Origin: Prevotella sp.
GTDB taxonomy: Bacteria > Bacteroidota > Bacteroidia > Bacteroidales > Bacteroidaceae
Length of the DNA stretch: 34,571 nucleotides
Assembly: GCA_017508965.1 (NCBI GenBank)
Contig: JAFWQT010000117.1
Location: 1-34,571, forward strand
Direction: 5' to 3'
The position numbers and the translations under genes are program-made. Below are positions 1 to 7,557 of this stretch, in pieces (the first letter of the stretch is position 1; the number at the start of each line of letters is the position of its first letter). The notes under the pieces were generated by a model that was given only the letters and a program-made list of their open reading frames with translations, searched no databases and had not been told where the DNA came from.

Positions 1-387
1 AAGCCGGAGAATAACCTTATAGTCTTTTCCTAGTTTCGTAAGTTTCGGTCCTTGTTTCATTTCGTCGTTGTAATGCTCTCTGAAAGCCTTGTGGCATTTC
101 TCCTTGTCTTTGCTTTCCCAGTCAGTCGTCCATTTGTCATCGTCTTCATCCTGAGCCTGCATCCATGTGGCAAAGTCAACATCGTCCTCATGGTCTTTGC
201 TGTTTGTAACCATCAACTGAGAATAGTCAATTTCAAAAACAGCCGTCTTTTTCTGTTCAAGCAAAACGTCTAGACTGCCCTCAACTACGGTGAACAAGTC
301 ATCTTTTGCATTTATGCTTACTGCGGTTAATAACATGAGGGCAGCTAACCAACCCCTCTTTGAAAGTAGTTTTCTTGTTTCCTTCAT
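1..387 (-). CDS. Exported protein of unknown function, 5' part only
   Basis: An open frame starts at ATG 387 on the minus strand and is still open at base 1, giving 129 codons of a protein whose C-terminus lies outside the window. It begins MKETRKLLSKRGWLAALMLL and continues with a hydrophobic stretch ending near SINAKD, a plausible signal peptide. The mature part is acidic and polar, with a run of Asp/Glu around residues 75-90 (QAQDEDDDKW). I do not recognise the family. It lies 173 bp downstream of the LytTR gene on the same strand and has its own TAGATTTG promoter box at 498-505, so it may be a separate unit. The start is favoured because the signal-peptide-like sequence follows directly. 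Function unknown; that it is coding is fairly secure. Confidence 0.7.
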   Translation of the reverse strand, partial: MKETRKLLSKRGWLAALMLLTAVSINAKDDLFTVVEGSLDVLLEQKKTAVFEIDYSQLMVTNSKDHEDDVDFATWMQAQDEDDDKWTTDWESKDKEKCHKAFREHYNDEMKQGPKLTKLGKDYKVILRL

Positions 388-497
388 AACGGAAGTTCTA
401 TTTTGTGCCAATCAATCCCAAGAAATCGGCGGTTTTGTTTTGGGGAATGTGAGACTTGCAGACTGTCGCCTGCCATTCCTTGTTATTATTCAAATTG

Positions 498-505
498 CAA
501 ATCTA
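498..505 (-). promoter_or_regulatory. Promoter -7 box for the exported protein at 387
   Basis: TAGATTTG on the minus strand fits the Bacteroidota -7 consensus TAnnTTTG. A TTTG lies 16 bp upstream (522-525), slightly closer than the usual 19-21 bp. Transcription would start near 490, giving a leader of about 100 nt before ATG 387. Confidence 0.45.
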
Positions 506-560
506 CAAAATCTTTCTAACTCAAATTCCTCTTGTCGTGCTTCAAGGTACGAAAGCATGA

Positions 561-962
561 TTAAGGTGTACGAAAAACATGTTCATCCGTTTGCATTTCC
601 ATTTCCTCAGCCAGTTTAGTGAGCGCCTTGGTTGTCGCCTTAATGCTCACTTTTCGGGTTGTTCCGAATTGGTTGACCATGAATGTCAGCAGTTGCTTGC
701 TCGGCTGGATGCGAAGCACATAATCCGTATTAACCATATATGACTTTCCGACTAACACAAACCTCTTCCTGATGTCAGCGGGCATCTGCTCGTCCATCAT
801 CTTTGCAATCTCTGCTCGCTGATAGGTAAGCGTGTTGAGCACGCCCCCATCTACAAGATAGACGTCGCAATAGTTCCCGTCAGCCTGGATATACAGAATA
901 TTGCTCAGGCGCAGATAGAGCACTTCACTTTTGTTCTTAATAGTCAGATTTTCCATTTGCAT
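561..962 (-). CDS. Orphan LytTR-domain DNA-binding regulator
   Basis: A 133-residue protein made almost entirely of a LytTR DNA-binding domain. Typical features are the early strand SNILYIQADGNYCDVYL (residues 20-36), the central RKRFVLVGKSYMVN (about 65-78) and the closing strand KVSIKATTKALTKL. LytTR domains in Bacteroidota are usually the output half of a response regulator, but here there is no receiver domain and no histidine kinase nearby. It is therefore probably a free-standing transcription factor acting on envelope or nearby genes (inference). It lies 82 bp downstream of the Tyr-rich exported protein on the same strand, with a terminator-like hairpin between them. ATG 962 is used; a second ATG two codons in (MQMENL) is equally possible. 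Confidence 0.85.
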   Translation of the reverse strand: MQMENLTIKNKSEVLYLRLSNILYIQADGNYCDVYLVDGGVLNTLTYQRAEIAKMMDEQMPADIRKRFVLVGKSYMVNTDYVLRIQPSKQLLTFMVNQFGTTRKVSIKATTKALTKLAEEMEMQTDEHVFRTP

Positions 963-1000
963 AGTAATAATATTATTGGCCCAGATGTTTTAGCAATGAG

Positions 1001-1034
1001 AAATCCCTTGCTATTTGTTTTAACCAAGGGATTT
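1001..1034 (-). terminator. Hairpin between the Tyr-rich exported gene and the LytTR gene
   Basis: A perfect 10-bp inverted repeat (AAATCCCTTG at 1001-1010, CAAGGGATTT at 1025-1034) with a 14-nt loop lies 11 bp beyond the stop of the exported gene. On the minus strand the stem ends in TTT and then CTC, so the U-tract is weak. It could be a partial terminator or attenuator that lowers LytTR expression relative to the upstream gene. Confidence 0.45.
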
Positions 1035-1044
1035 CATTCGTTTA

Positions 1045-1488
1045 TTACCACAAATTACGCTTTGGTACATAAGTTCTGCGGCCATTGCTGTTGTTGTAAT
1101 ATTGGCCTCCACGTGAACCTGTATGAATGGCGTGGCCTGCTCCGTAATTATAGGCATCGTTAGAATAGTCTCTGGCACGATGACCTGTTGAACCTGTGAA
1201 GGGATTGCTGTTGCCTTTGGTTGAGTAGTTGTCCCAATTAGTGTTATTTGGCATTGTGCGAACATGAGACGGAACGTATGTTCCATTGCTTCGGCTGTAG
1301 CCATTGACTGAAGTCGTATTGTAGTTCACCGTGCTGGGAACGCTATAGGTTACCTTCGGAACTGTGTAGGTCACGCTCGGCGCATTGTATGTCACAGATG
1401 GACACGGCTTGTAAGTGGTGAAATACTGTGCGAAACTTGTTGTTGCAACTGCCACGAGGGCGACGATGATAAGAACTAACTTTTTCAT
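1045..1488 (-). CDS. Small exported Tyr/Asn/Ser-rich repeat protein
   Basis: This 147-residue protein has a clear signal peptide (MKKLVLIIVALVAVATTSFA, cut before QYFTT). The mature part is low-complexity and rich in Tyr, Asn, Ser, Thr and Gly, with a short repeat P-(S/K)-V-T-Y at residues 30-34, 37-41 and 44-48 followed by PSTVNY. The C-terminus is basic (RRTYVPKRNLW). No enzyme motif is visible; it may be a cell-surface or matrix protein (inference). Its promoter is the TGTTTAC-N28-GTAAACA element at 1521-1562, shared with two genes near 8.2 kb. A three-codon open frame (ATG GTA AAA TGA, 1496-1485) immediately precedes and overlaps the start codon, which could matter for translation. Confidence 0.75.
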   Translation of the reverse strand: MKKLVLIIVALVAVATTSFAQYFTTYKPCPSVTYNAPSVTYTVPKVTYSVPSTVNYNTTSVNGYSRSNGTYVPSHVRTMPNNTNWDNYSTKGNSNPFTGSTGHRARDYSNDAYNYGAGHAIHTGSRGGQYYNNSNGRRTYVPKRNLW

Positions 1489-1520
1489 TTTACCATGTTT
1501 TTAAATTGTTACTAATTTTT

Positions 1521-1562
1521 TGTTTACGTCTTATTATACCCTCATTTGCCAAAAGGTAAACA
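1521..1562 (-). promoter_or_regulatory. Shared palindromic promoter, copy A
   Basis: TGTTTAC (1521-1527) and GTAAACA (1556-1562) are perfect 7-bp inverted arms separated by exactly 28 bp. Read on the minus strand, the order is TGTTTAC, 17 nt ending in GGG, TATAAT, five bases, GTAAACA. This resembles a sigma70-like promoter (TTTACC, 16 bp, TATAAT) with the second arm near +1, rather than the usual TAnnTTTG type. It points at the Tyr-rich exported gene, with about 33 nt between the second arm and ATG 1488. Copies B and C are at 8153-8194 and 8217-8258. Confidence 0.7.
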
Positions 1563-1612
1563 TAAAAATGAAGATTCTTTGAGAAAAAAGAGAAAAAGAT
1601 GCAAAATTGACG

Positions 1613-1620
1613 TAACTTTG
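1613..1620 (+). promoter_or_regulatory. Promoter -7 box of the CHAT gene
   Basis: TAACTTTG matches TAnnTTTG exactly and lies 15 bp before ATG 1636. This makes the upstream in-frame TTG at 1546 an unlikely start, because it would precede the promoter. No good -33 TTTG is seen. Confidence 0.55.
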
Positions 1621-1635
1621 CAATCAACAATTAAA

Positions 1636-4383
1636 ATGATTATGTTCAGAAAGTTTTTTCTTACTATTCAATTAGTATTGTATTCTGCGGTGGGATTCGC
1701 CCAAGAGTCTCAGACCGATTATATCAGCATAGCTAATTTAAAATTCAAGCAGATAGACCAACTTATTGCTAATGGAGACATAAATACGGTTTGCGAGTTA
1801 CAGAATGAAGTTCTTCTTTTTGTAGATAAAATAGAAGATTCTGAAATGCGTTTCCTTATATATGACGTTGCTATCGATAAGTACATCAAAGCCCAATGCT
1901 ATAAAGATGCCATAACTTTAAGCATAAGAGCTTTAGATAAAGCACGGGAATATTATGGATCAAAGCATAAAGACGTTGCAGAGCTATTATACCTACTCGG
2001 TTTTAGTTATGCTCATGATGGGCAGGTAAAACGAGCGATAGAATTTGGAAAACAATCTGTACAGATGTATGAAGATCTTAAAGAGATTGAGAGCGAGTCC
2101 TACCTAATGGCTATTATCATGTTAAATCAATACTATGGAGTGAATCATCAATACCCTGAAAGTATTGATATGTTAAGAAAGAGCCTGAAGTTTATGGATT
2201 TAGACAAAGTACCGTCTGAAAGATTGGCAATTGTATTTCGTGCTATAGCTGCTAATTATTCAGACCTTAATAATTTTACTATGGCTCAGATATATACAAT
2301 AAAGGCATTGCATTTGTATAAGGATAAAATGTCTGCTAGTTATTTGACCCTTAAACAGAATCTTGCATGGCTTTATAGCAATAATGGCAATCACAAAGAG
2401 GCCATACAAACAATAAGTGAAGTCTGCGATACAATGAGTTTGTCGGGTGACAATTATACTTATGCATTAGCACTTTGTGATAAAGCATCTATCTATATTC
2501 ATACGAATGACACCATTAGACAGTTTGAGGCAATTCAAATTGCGGAGCAATCTGCGAAGTGTTTTGAAAGCGCAAATGACACTCTATCTAACGAATATGT
2601 TCACTCATTAATGACAAAAGCAAATGCCTATCGCTCTCTTGATTTGTATGAACGTGCCCAAGAAATACACAAACGTGTTTACAATCTACAGAAATCATTT
2701 CTTGACCCAACAAACATAAATGACCTTGAAATCCTTTCATATTCGGCAGTATTAGCAAATGACTTGCAAGGTGGTTTGTCCTATTTCCTAATGCTGAAAA
2801 ACATGGTTATGCAAGAGAAAGGAGAATATAGTGCGGACTATGCCCATATCGAATATCAACTCTCAATACTCTATTATTTGTTACATGATTATGAGAGTGC
2901 GATAACGAATATAATGGATGCCCTTCCCGTAATACGTAATTCTTTAGCAAAATCTTTCTTCAAACTTGAGGACAAGGAAAGGGCTGAGTTTTGGAATAAA
3001 TATAGTTCTATTTTTGGCGAGTCATTACCTAGAATGTGTTATGCTGTAGCTAATCCCAAATATTCAGGATTAATGTTTGATGCAGCCCTGTTAAGTAAAG
3101 GAATATTATTAAATACGGAAAGGCTGAAAAGAAATCTAATGCTAGGAAATGCGCAAGTTGATGCTTTTGTAAAACCTTTTTTTCTAAACTGGCGAGACAT
3201 TGAGAGCAAACTAAAAGAAGATGACATTGCGATAGAATTTGTTAGGGTCAATCTATATCCAAACATTCCTGTATATATTGCTGTTGCTATTCGTCGTGGG
3301 TATAAAATGCCCCATATTACTAAACTTTTTTTTGAAGATGAATTAAAGCAAGTGTCAGATACAGTCTATTATCAATGTGGAGAAATGGCCGATCTAGTTT
3401 GGAAGCCATTACTATCAGAGTTTGAAGGGGTCAAAAATATATATTTCTCCCCATCAGGTGCTCTTTATAATATAGGTATAGAATATCTGCCAGGTATGGA
3501 GAACTACAATATTTACCGTTTGTCATCGACGCGTGAACTAATTACTGATAGAAAAACAGAGTTGGATAATCGGGCTGTATTATATGGAGGTCTAGATTAT
3601 TATGCAGAATTCAATGCTATCCCAACCAAGATGAAATCAGAAATTGGAGAAGACATATATATAGATCATGCTGATGTCAGGAATATGAAATTGCGTGGAG
3701 GAAAGGATCCGTTACCTCAGACTAAGGTTGAAGTCGAACAAATTGGCAAAGTATTAAAGAATGCTCAATGGAACTACGACCTGATAACTGGAGAAGATGG
3801 GACAGAAGAGTCTTTCAAGTCTTTATCTGGAAAGAAGATAAAAACTTTACATCTTTCAACTCATGGATTCTATTATACTCCAGAAGAGGCCGACAGTATT
3901 GGTTATGATTTCCTACAAATAGATAATCGAATAGCATCTGCTGAAGACAAAGCCCTTACGCGTTCTGGGTTAATCATGTCTGGAGCCAATCATATACTTG
4001 AAGGCGAGGAGTTGCCAAAAAATGTTGAGGATGGTATCTTGACAGCCAAAGAGATTGCCGATGTAGATTTGCGTGGACTTGACCTGGTTGTACTATCAGC
4101 TTGCCAAACGGGGTTAGGTGACATTGCACAAGGCGAAGGGGTCTTTGGCTTGCAACGTGGCTTCAAAAAAGCGGGGGCGAACTCCATCCTGATGAGTCTA
4201 TGGGAAGTAGATGATAAGGCTACACAGATACTGATGACTCAGTTCTATAAGAATCTGCTTTCTGGCCAAAGTAAACGGCAGTCACTTTTGGCTGCGCAAG
4301 AATACCTCCGTAAGGTTGAGGATGGTAAGTATGACGAACCTAAGTATTGGGCTGCGTTTATTTTGTTGGATGGAATACAATAG
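1636..4383 (+). CDS. Exported TPR-CHAT caspase-like protein
   Basis: About 915 residues. A signal peptide (MIMFRKFFLTIQLVLYSAVGFA, then QESQTDY) suggests export to the periplasm or beyond. Residues about 40-430 are helical with TPR-like spacing (for example LLYLLGFSYAHDGQVKRAIE). The last 250 residues are a CHAT domain (caspase fold): the catalytic His is H743 in LHLSTHGFYY and the Cys is C823 in VVLSACQTGLGDI, followed by the hallmark GEGVFGLQRGFKKAGANSIL and a terminal YWAAFILLDG. Both catalytic residues are present, so it is probably an active cysteine protease whose substrate is set by the TPRs (inference). It converges on the DUF3791-like gene with 5 bp between stops. A second caspase-fold gene lies at 6609-7484. 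ATG 1642 is an alternative start. Confidence 0.88.
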   Translation: MIMFRKFFLTIQLVLYSAVGFAQESQTDYISIANLKFKQIDQLIANGDINTVCELQNEVLLFVDKIEDSEMRFLIYDVAIDKYIKAQCYKDAITLSIRALDKAREYYGSKHKDVAELLYLLGFSYAHDGQVKRAIEFGKQSVQMYEDLKEIESESYLMAIIMLNQYYGVNHQYPESIDMLRKSLKFMDLDKVPSERLAIVFRAIAANYSDLNNFTMAQIYTIKALHLYKDKMSASYLTLKQNLAWLYSNNGNHKEAIQTISEVCDTMSLSGDNYTYALALCDKASIYIHTNDTIRQFEAIQIAEQSAKCFESANDTLSNEYVHSLMTKANAYRSLDLYERAQEIHKRVYNLQKSFLDPTNINDLEILSYSAVLANDLQGGLSYFLMLKNMVMQEKGEYSADYAHIEYQLSILYYLLHDYESAITNIMDALPVIRNSLAKSFFKLEDKERAEFWNKYSSIFGESLPRMCYAVANPKYSGLMFDAALLSKGILLNTERLKRNLMLGNAQVDAFVKPFFLNWRDIESKLKEDDIAIEFVRVNLYPNIPVYIAVAIRRGYKMPHITKLFFEDELKQVSDTVYYQCGEMADLVWKPLLSEFEGVKNIYFSPSGALYNIGIEYLPGMENYNIYRLSSTRELITDRKTELDNRAVLYGGLDYYAEFNAIPTKMKSEIGEDIYIDHADVRNMKLRGGKDPLPQTKVEVEQIGKVLKNAQWNYDLITGEDGTEESFKSLSGKKIKTLHLSTHGFYYTPEEADSIGYDFLQIDNRIASAEDKALTRSGLIMSGANHILEGEELPKNVEDGILTAKEIADVDLRGLDLVVLSACQTGLGDIAQGEGVFGLQRGFKKAGANSILMSLWEVDDKATQILMTQFYKNLLSGQSKRQSLLAAQEYLRKVEDGKYDEPKYWAAFILLDGIQ

Positions 4384-4388
4384 CAAAA

Positions 4389-4571
4389 CTATTTTCCTAA
4401 TTCTTGCTTGAAATCGTCCAACACATAAGATGTACCTTGGTTCATATACATGTCATTATTTAGAAGACGATGGTAGGTATTTGATGATACAACTATCAAA
4501 AAAGCATCAGCATATGAATACTTATGCTTATTTATCAGATAATTCAACATGGAATTAATCTGAATTTTCAT
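4389..4571 (-). CDS. DUF3791-like small protein
   Basis: A 60-residue protein, last gene of a three-gene minus-strand unit. I start it at ATG 4571 because an AAGGAAA ribosome-site-like sequence lies just upstream and the gene then begins 13 bp after the DUF3990 stop; an ATG at 4601 would overlap that gene by 17 bp. The sequence (YSYADAFLIVVSSNTYHRLL, then a short NQGTSYVLDDFKQEL tail) resembles DUF3791, which is often found beside DUF3990 proteins. It may be the antitoxin or an accessory partner of the putative ADP-ribosyltransferase; that role is inferred from gene order only. Its stop lies 5 bp from the stop of the convergent CHAT gene, so no separate terminator fits there. Confidence 0.65.
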   Translation of the reverse strand: MKIQINSMLNYLINKHKYSYADAFLIVVSSNTYHRLLNNDMYMNQGTSYVLDDFKQELGK

Positions 4572-4584
4572 AGATATTTCCTTG

Positions 4585-5046
4585 TTACTTTGTACTGGCA
4601 TATTCCAATAGTTTTATTGCCTTCTCTGTTTTAAAACAATATTGTAAAGCGTTAAATTTCTTCATTTTCATTTTAGATGCAATATCTTCAAAAGTTGATT
4701 TCTTTTGCTTTATCTCATCTAACAATTTTAATAGCCCATTGTCCGCAATAGGGCCAATAATAATATCAAATTTATTGCTTTTGATAAGCCCTTCGCGGTT
4801 ATTATAAACAAACTTAGCCCAATCAGCACTTACGTCAAAACGCTTGATATGTACTTTACAAGTCGAAGTGTTTTCAAGAGTAAGATCGTAAACATTTACA
4901 ATTCGTATACTCCTATCCTTCACCCAATCATTTGCCAAGGATTCTTTTTCCGTCAGATAGAATCCTTTTCCAAAATCGGTATTTTCTCTTGCATATAGCA
5001 AAGATGGAGATTGGAATTTTTTATCAGTTCCATGAAATAATTTCAT
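4585..5046 (-). CDS. DUF3990 ADP-ribosyltransferase-like protein (candidate toxin)
   Basis: 153 residues, about full length for DUF3990, a family I place in the ADP-ribosyltransferase clan. Visible motifs are an N-terminal LFHGT (H5-G6-T7, NAD-binding His-x-Thr type), DFGKGFYLT (residues 24-32, Tyr30 in the usual second position), FDIIIGPIADN (93-103), and ALQYCFKTEKAI (133-144) with Gln135 where many such enzymes carry the third catalytic residue. No signal peptide, so it would act in the cytoplasm. It starts within the stop of the preceding gene (ATGA overlap at 5043-5046) and is followed by a DUF3791-like gene. This layout is typical of toxin-antitoxin modules. Target and toxicity are unknown. 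Confidence 0.72.
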   Translation of the reverse strand: MKLFHGTDKKFQSPSLLYARENTDFGKGFYLTEKESLANDWVKDRSIRIVNVYDLTLENTSTCKVHIKRFDVSADWAKFVYNNREGLIKSNKFDIIIGPIADNGLLKLLDEIKQKKSTFEDIASKMKMKKFNALQYCFKTEKAIKLLEYASTK

Positions 5047-5315
5047 ATCCCTTCTATATCTGTTGTCAAAAGATCTACTACTGTTTGTTTTCTGATCTTA
5101 TTTCTTTTACTATATGCGTTGTTAAATGTTTTTAGATTCTTTTTTTGTTTTATACGTATAATAGCATCATCAATTGGTATTTCCAATTTCTTAGCAAGAG
5201 AAAAAACAATATCTGTATTATATTTGATATGATCAAATGATAATCCTTTCTTTTGCACCTCTCCTAAAGGAATTTTTTGTAGTTTTGTTTCCAAAACCTT
5301 TTCTATCTTACACAT
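5043..5315 (-). CDS. Small protein of unknown family, first gene of the DUF3990 unit
   Basis: A 90-residue basic, mostly helical protein starting MCKIEKVLETKLQKIPLGEV. I choose ATG 5315: the longer frame would begin with a TTG inside the -7 promoter box at 5331-5338. No recognised domain; IPLGEVQKKGLSFDHI and AKKLEIPIDDAIIRIKQKK are the most distinctive stretches. Its stop overlaps the DUF3990 start by 4 bp, so the two are translationally coupled. First position, small size and coupling are what one expects of an antitoxin or DNA-binding autoregulator, but I cannot show this from the sequence. Confidence 0.6.
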   Translation of the reverse strand: MCKIEKVLETKLQKIPLGEVQKKGLSFDHIKYNTDIVFSLAKKLEIPIDDAIIRIKQKKNLKTFNNAYSKRNKIRKQTVVDLLTTDIEGI

Positions 5316-5330
5316 AATCTTACTTTTTTG

Positions 5331-5362
5331 CAAAAATAATTAAAAATATAATAATAACCAAA
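5331..5362 (-). promoter_or_regulatory. Promoter of the DUF3990 three-gene unit
   Basis: A textbook Bacteroidota promoter on the minus strand: TTTG (5359-5362), 20 bp, TATTTTTG (5331-5338). It gives a short leader before ATG 5315 and shows that this unit is transcribed separately from the upstream sigma-factor operon, although readthrough is possible. Confidence 0.65.
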
Positions 5363-5373
5363 TAAAGTTATAA

Positions 5374-6036
5374 TTATTCTACTTTTTTAAGCTCTTCAAT
5401 CAATTTTTCTGCTTCTTCATTGCCATTATTTGCCAATGGCTTCAACATCTCTTTCGCTTTTTCAAGATTATGGTCTTTGATGTAGGCTAAAGCCAGATAC
5501 CATGCAATGTCATTCTCGTAATAGGTGTAATCAGAATAATCATCGCTATTCGTCTGAATACCATCATAGATGGATTGCAAACGAGTTATTATGGGAGTGA
5601 CATCTTTCTCTGTGCCCACCTTATTATATAGTTCTGCAAGTTCTTTCTTGACGGTCTCGTCATCTCCGCCCCTAGCTAACGAAACATCGTAAGGGGTATA
5701 GTAAGCATCGTATACCTTATCAATTTTATATGATGAATACCATTGGTTGGCACCAAAGAGAAGGATAAACATGGCTGCGATGGAGCCTAACCATTTTACA
5801 AGCTGGATAGTCTTGGTAGTAGCGGGCCTTCCTGACGCGAGAATTTCTTGCGTAATTGCCTCGTCCTGCTTTGCCTGTTCTTCCTTCATTTCTTTAATTA
5901 ACAAAGCCATCATCTGTGCCTCTTCACGAAGTTCCTTGTCTGCCTGAAGGTCATTTAGAAATGCTTTATTTTCTTCTGGAGTCATTTGATCCCGGAGATA
6001 TCTTTCTATTCTTTCGCTATTATCTTTATTTACCAT
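5374..6036 (-). CDS. Membrane anti-sigma-like protein with TPR-like tail
   Basis: 220 residues. The N-terminal 78 residues are acidic and helical (IERYLRDQMTPEENKAFLNDL), as in zinc-less Bacteroidota anti-sigma factors. A single membrane segment follows at about 79-97 (LVKWLGSIAAMFILLFGA). The outer part (about 105-220) has TPR-like helices (WYLALAYIKDHNLEKAKEML). Its start overlaps the ECF sigma gene by 11 bp, so the pair is co-translated and probably works as sigma/anti-sigma: the cytoplasmic part holds the sigma factor and the periplasmic part senses a signal. The TPR tail echoes the TPRs of the CHAT protein, which is why I suspect a common circuit. Anti-sigma assignment rests on position and topology. 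Confidence 0.68.
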   Translation of the reverse strand: MVNKDNSERIERYLRDQMTPEENKAFLNDLQADKELREEAQMMALLIKEMKEEQAKQDEAITQEILASGRPATTKTIQLVKWLGSIAAMFILLFGANQWYSSYKIDKVYDAYYTPYDVSLARGGDDETVKKELAELYNKVGTEKDVTPIITRLQSIYDGIQTNSDDYSDYTYYENDIAWYLALAYIKDHNLEKAKEMLKPLANNGNEEAEKLIEELKKVE

Positions 6037-6595
6037 AGGTCTGAATTCTTAAACGGTTATACTTCTCTTTGAAAGTCTGGCGGCATCTTGATGCTTGCGA
6101 TTTTGCTGTATCAGCATTTTTTAAGCCAAATTGTCCTGCTATTGTTGCCCAGCTCAGTTCGTCTGCATAAAAACTCCAAAGCAACTCCTTGCAGCGCGTA
6201 GCCATTTCACCAAGTGCATTGTGAACAAGCTGCTTCTTTTCGTTGATTACCGTATCTTGTTCTGCACTTACTTGAAGAATGCTTTCAACCTTATGCATAG
6301 ATACCATGTTAGCTTGCTGGATGTCTGTGTCATTGATGCCAACAATGATATGCTTTCCTTGTTTGCCAATGGCTTTTAAGGATAGATTTATGCAAATCTT
6401 AAGAAAGTATGGATATTGAGGCTCTGCAACTTTTTTTGCCTCAATATTCTTGTGCAGTACGACATATGAATCTTGAATGATATCTCTGATATTCTCCCCA
6501 GAGAGGACTGAATACTTAGAAGATAGATAGTTCATAGTTCTCTCCTCGTATTTCTGTATGAATTTTTTAAAAATCCTTTCTTCAGACTTGTTCAT
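6026..6595 (-). CDS. ECF-type RNA polymerase sigma factor
   Basis: 189 residues with the two-domain ECF layout. Region 2 is around 15-75 (ENIRDIIQDSYVVLHKNI, then YPYFLKICINLSLKAI). Region 4 is around 125-185, with the helix-turn-helix ELSWATIAGQFGLKNADTAK followed by SQASRCRQTFKEKYNRL. The linker between them is longer than average. It lies 13 bp downstream of the caspase-like gene and overlaps the anti-sigma-like gene, so caspase, sigma and anti-sigma form one operon. A plausible reading is that the sigma factor drives its own operon and the CHAT gene, but the promoters seen at 7502 and 1613 both look like ordinary TAnnTTTG promoters. Confidence 0.82.
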   Translation of the reverse strand: MNKSEERIFKKFIQKYEERTMNYLSSKYSVLSGENIRDIIQDSYVVLHKNIEAKKVAEPQYPYFLKICINLSLKAIGKQGKHIIVGINDTDIQQANMVSMHKVESILQVSAEQDTVINEKKQLVHNALGEMATRCKELLWSFYADELSWATIAGQFGLKNADTAKSQASRCRQTFKEKYNRLRIQTYGK

Positions 6596-6608
6596 AAGCG
6601 ATATGACA

Positions 6609-7484
6609 TTATTCTTCAGTTACAAGTGTTTGAGTCCTGGGCCAACGGCCTTTTTCTTTTGTAGAGGAAACAACCTTGGCTTTGAATATTTTTGTAGTTT
6701 TCGGATCAAAAGATGCCATTCCTTTGAGGGCTTGCCATATATTATAAGACAATGCGCCGTATTCCTTACCTTTTATTCTAATCTCTGTATTTCGTTCACG
6801 CGACTGACAGGCTTCGAGAAACAAGGTTGGTGCCATGCCTGCGGTTTTTGTAATGGCAAAATGCTTTATATTGTCTTTGGGCGGATTATATTTGTTGCCA
6901 GTTCTAGTTAATCCCTCATTTGTGCCTCTTACAGTCTCTACTCCATTTCTTGACATGGTGCCGGCATGACAAGCATCCATTGCGACATAAAGCATACCTT
7001 TAGGACCTATCTTCTTACGGAGTTTACTAATGTATCCGTTTAGTTCGTCATCAGTTAGATGCTTATCCCCTTTGTATGCAGAATTATACATCTTACCTGC
7101 ATCTATTGGAACTATAGCTTCATCCCAACCGTCTTTTTCATCTTTAGCCAGTCCATTGAGTCCGTCTTCCACAGGCTGACCATGACATGAGAAGTGAAGA
7201 TAGACTACATCGCCACTCTTAGAAGTGGAAATAAAAGAGTTAAGTGCATTGAGGATTCCCAGATAGGTCGCTTTATCATTAGTTAATGTTTGTACTTTAA
7301 ATCCTTTCTTTTCTAACTCAGGTTTCAAAAGTGCAACATCCTCCGCGCCATGAATGTTATTCCAAACCTTGTACCCATTTGTGTGATATTTGGAAATGCC
7401 CACCATGAAGGCACGTTTTCTCTGGGCATAGCCAAGATGTGGAAGTGCCAGAATTATAGCCAATATTAGAATGATTCGGTTCAT
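6609..7484 (-). CDS. Exported caspase-like (peptidase C14/metacaspase) protein
   Basis: 291 residues with a signal peptide (MNRIILILAIILALPHLGYA, then QRKR). The fold begins RAFMVGISKYHTNG, typical of bacterial caspase-like proteins. The catalytic dyad is intact: His101 in YLHFSCHGQ and Cys172 in MDACHAG. The middle (EDGLNGLAKDEKDGWDEAIV) matches the acidic loop of the family, whose members usually cleave after Arg or Lys. It heads the operon caspase - ECF sigma - anti-sigma. Together with the exported CHAT protein on the opposite strand this gives two exported caspase-fold proteases within 6 kb. One possibility is proteolytic control of the anti-sigma factor by the caspase (inference, untested). 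Confidence 0.87.
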   Translation of the reverse strand: MNRIILILAIILALPHLGYAQRKRAFMVGISKYHTNGYKVWNNIHGAEDVALLKPELEKKGFKVQTLTNDKATYLGILNALNSFISTSKSGDVVYLHFSCHGQPVEDGLNGLAKDEKDGWDEAIVPIDAGKMYNSAYKGDKHLTDDELNGYISKLRKKIGPKGMLYVAMDACHAGTMSRNGVETVRGTNEGLTRTGNKYNPPKDNIKHFAITKTAGMAPTLFLEACQSRERNTEIRIKGKEYGALSYNIWQALKGMASFDPKTTKIFKAKVVSSTKEKGRWPRTQTLVTEE

Positions 7485-7501
7485 GATCCTATGTTTCTTC
7501 G

Positions 7502-7509
7502 CAAAAGTA
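7502..7509 (-). promoter_or_regulatory. Promoter -7 box of the caspase-sigma operon
   Basis: TACTTTTG on the minus strand matches TAnnTTTG and ends 17 bp before ATG 7484. No -33 TTTG at standard spacing is seen, which would fit dependence on an activator or an alternative sigma factor, but this is weak evidence. Confidence 0.5.
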
Positions 7510-7557
7510 GCAATTTTACGTGAGAAAAGAAAGCCTACAACCTTTTTTAACGGAAAA

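Noticed and set aside
1546..1635. Upstream TTG start for the CHAT protein
   Set aside because: It lies before the TAACTTTG promoter box and would bury the signal peptide.
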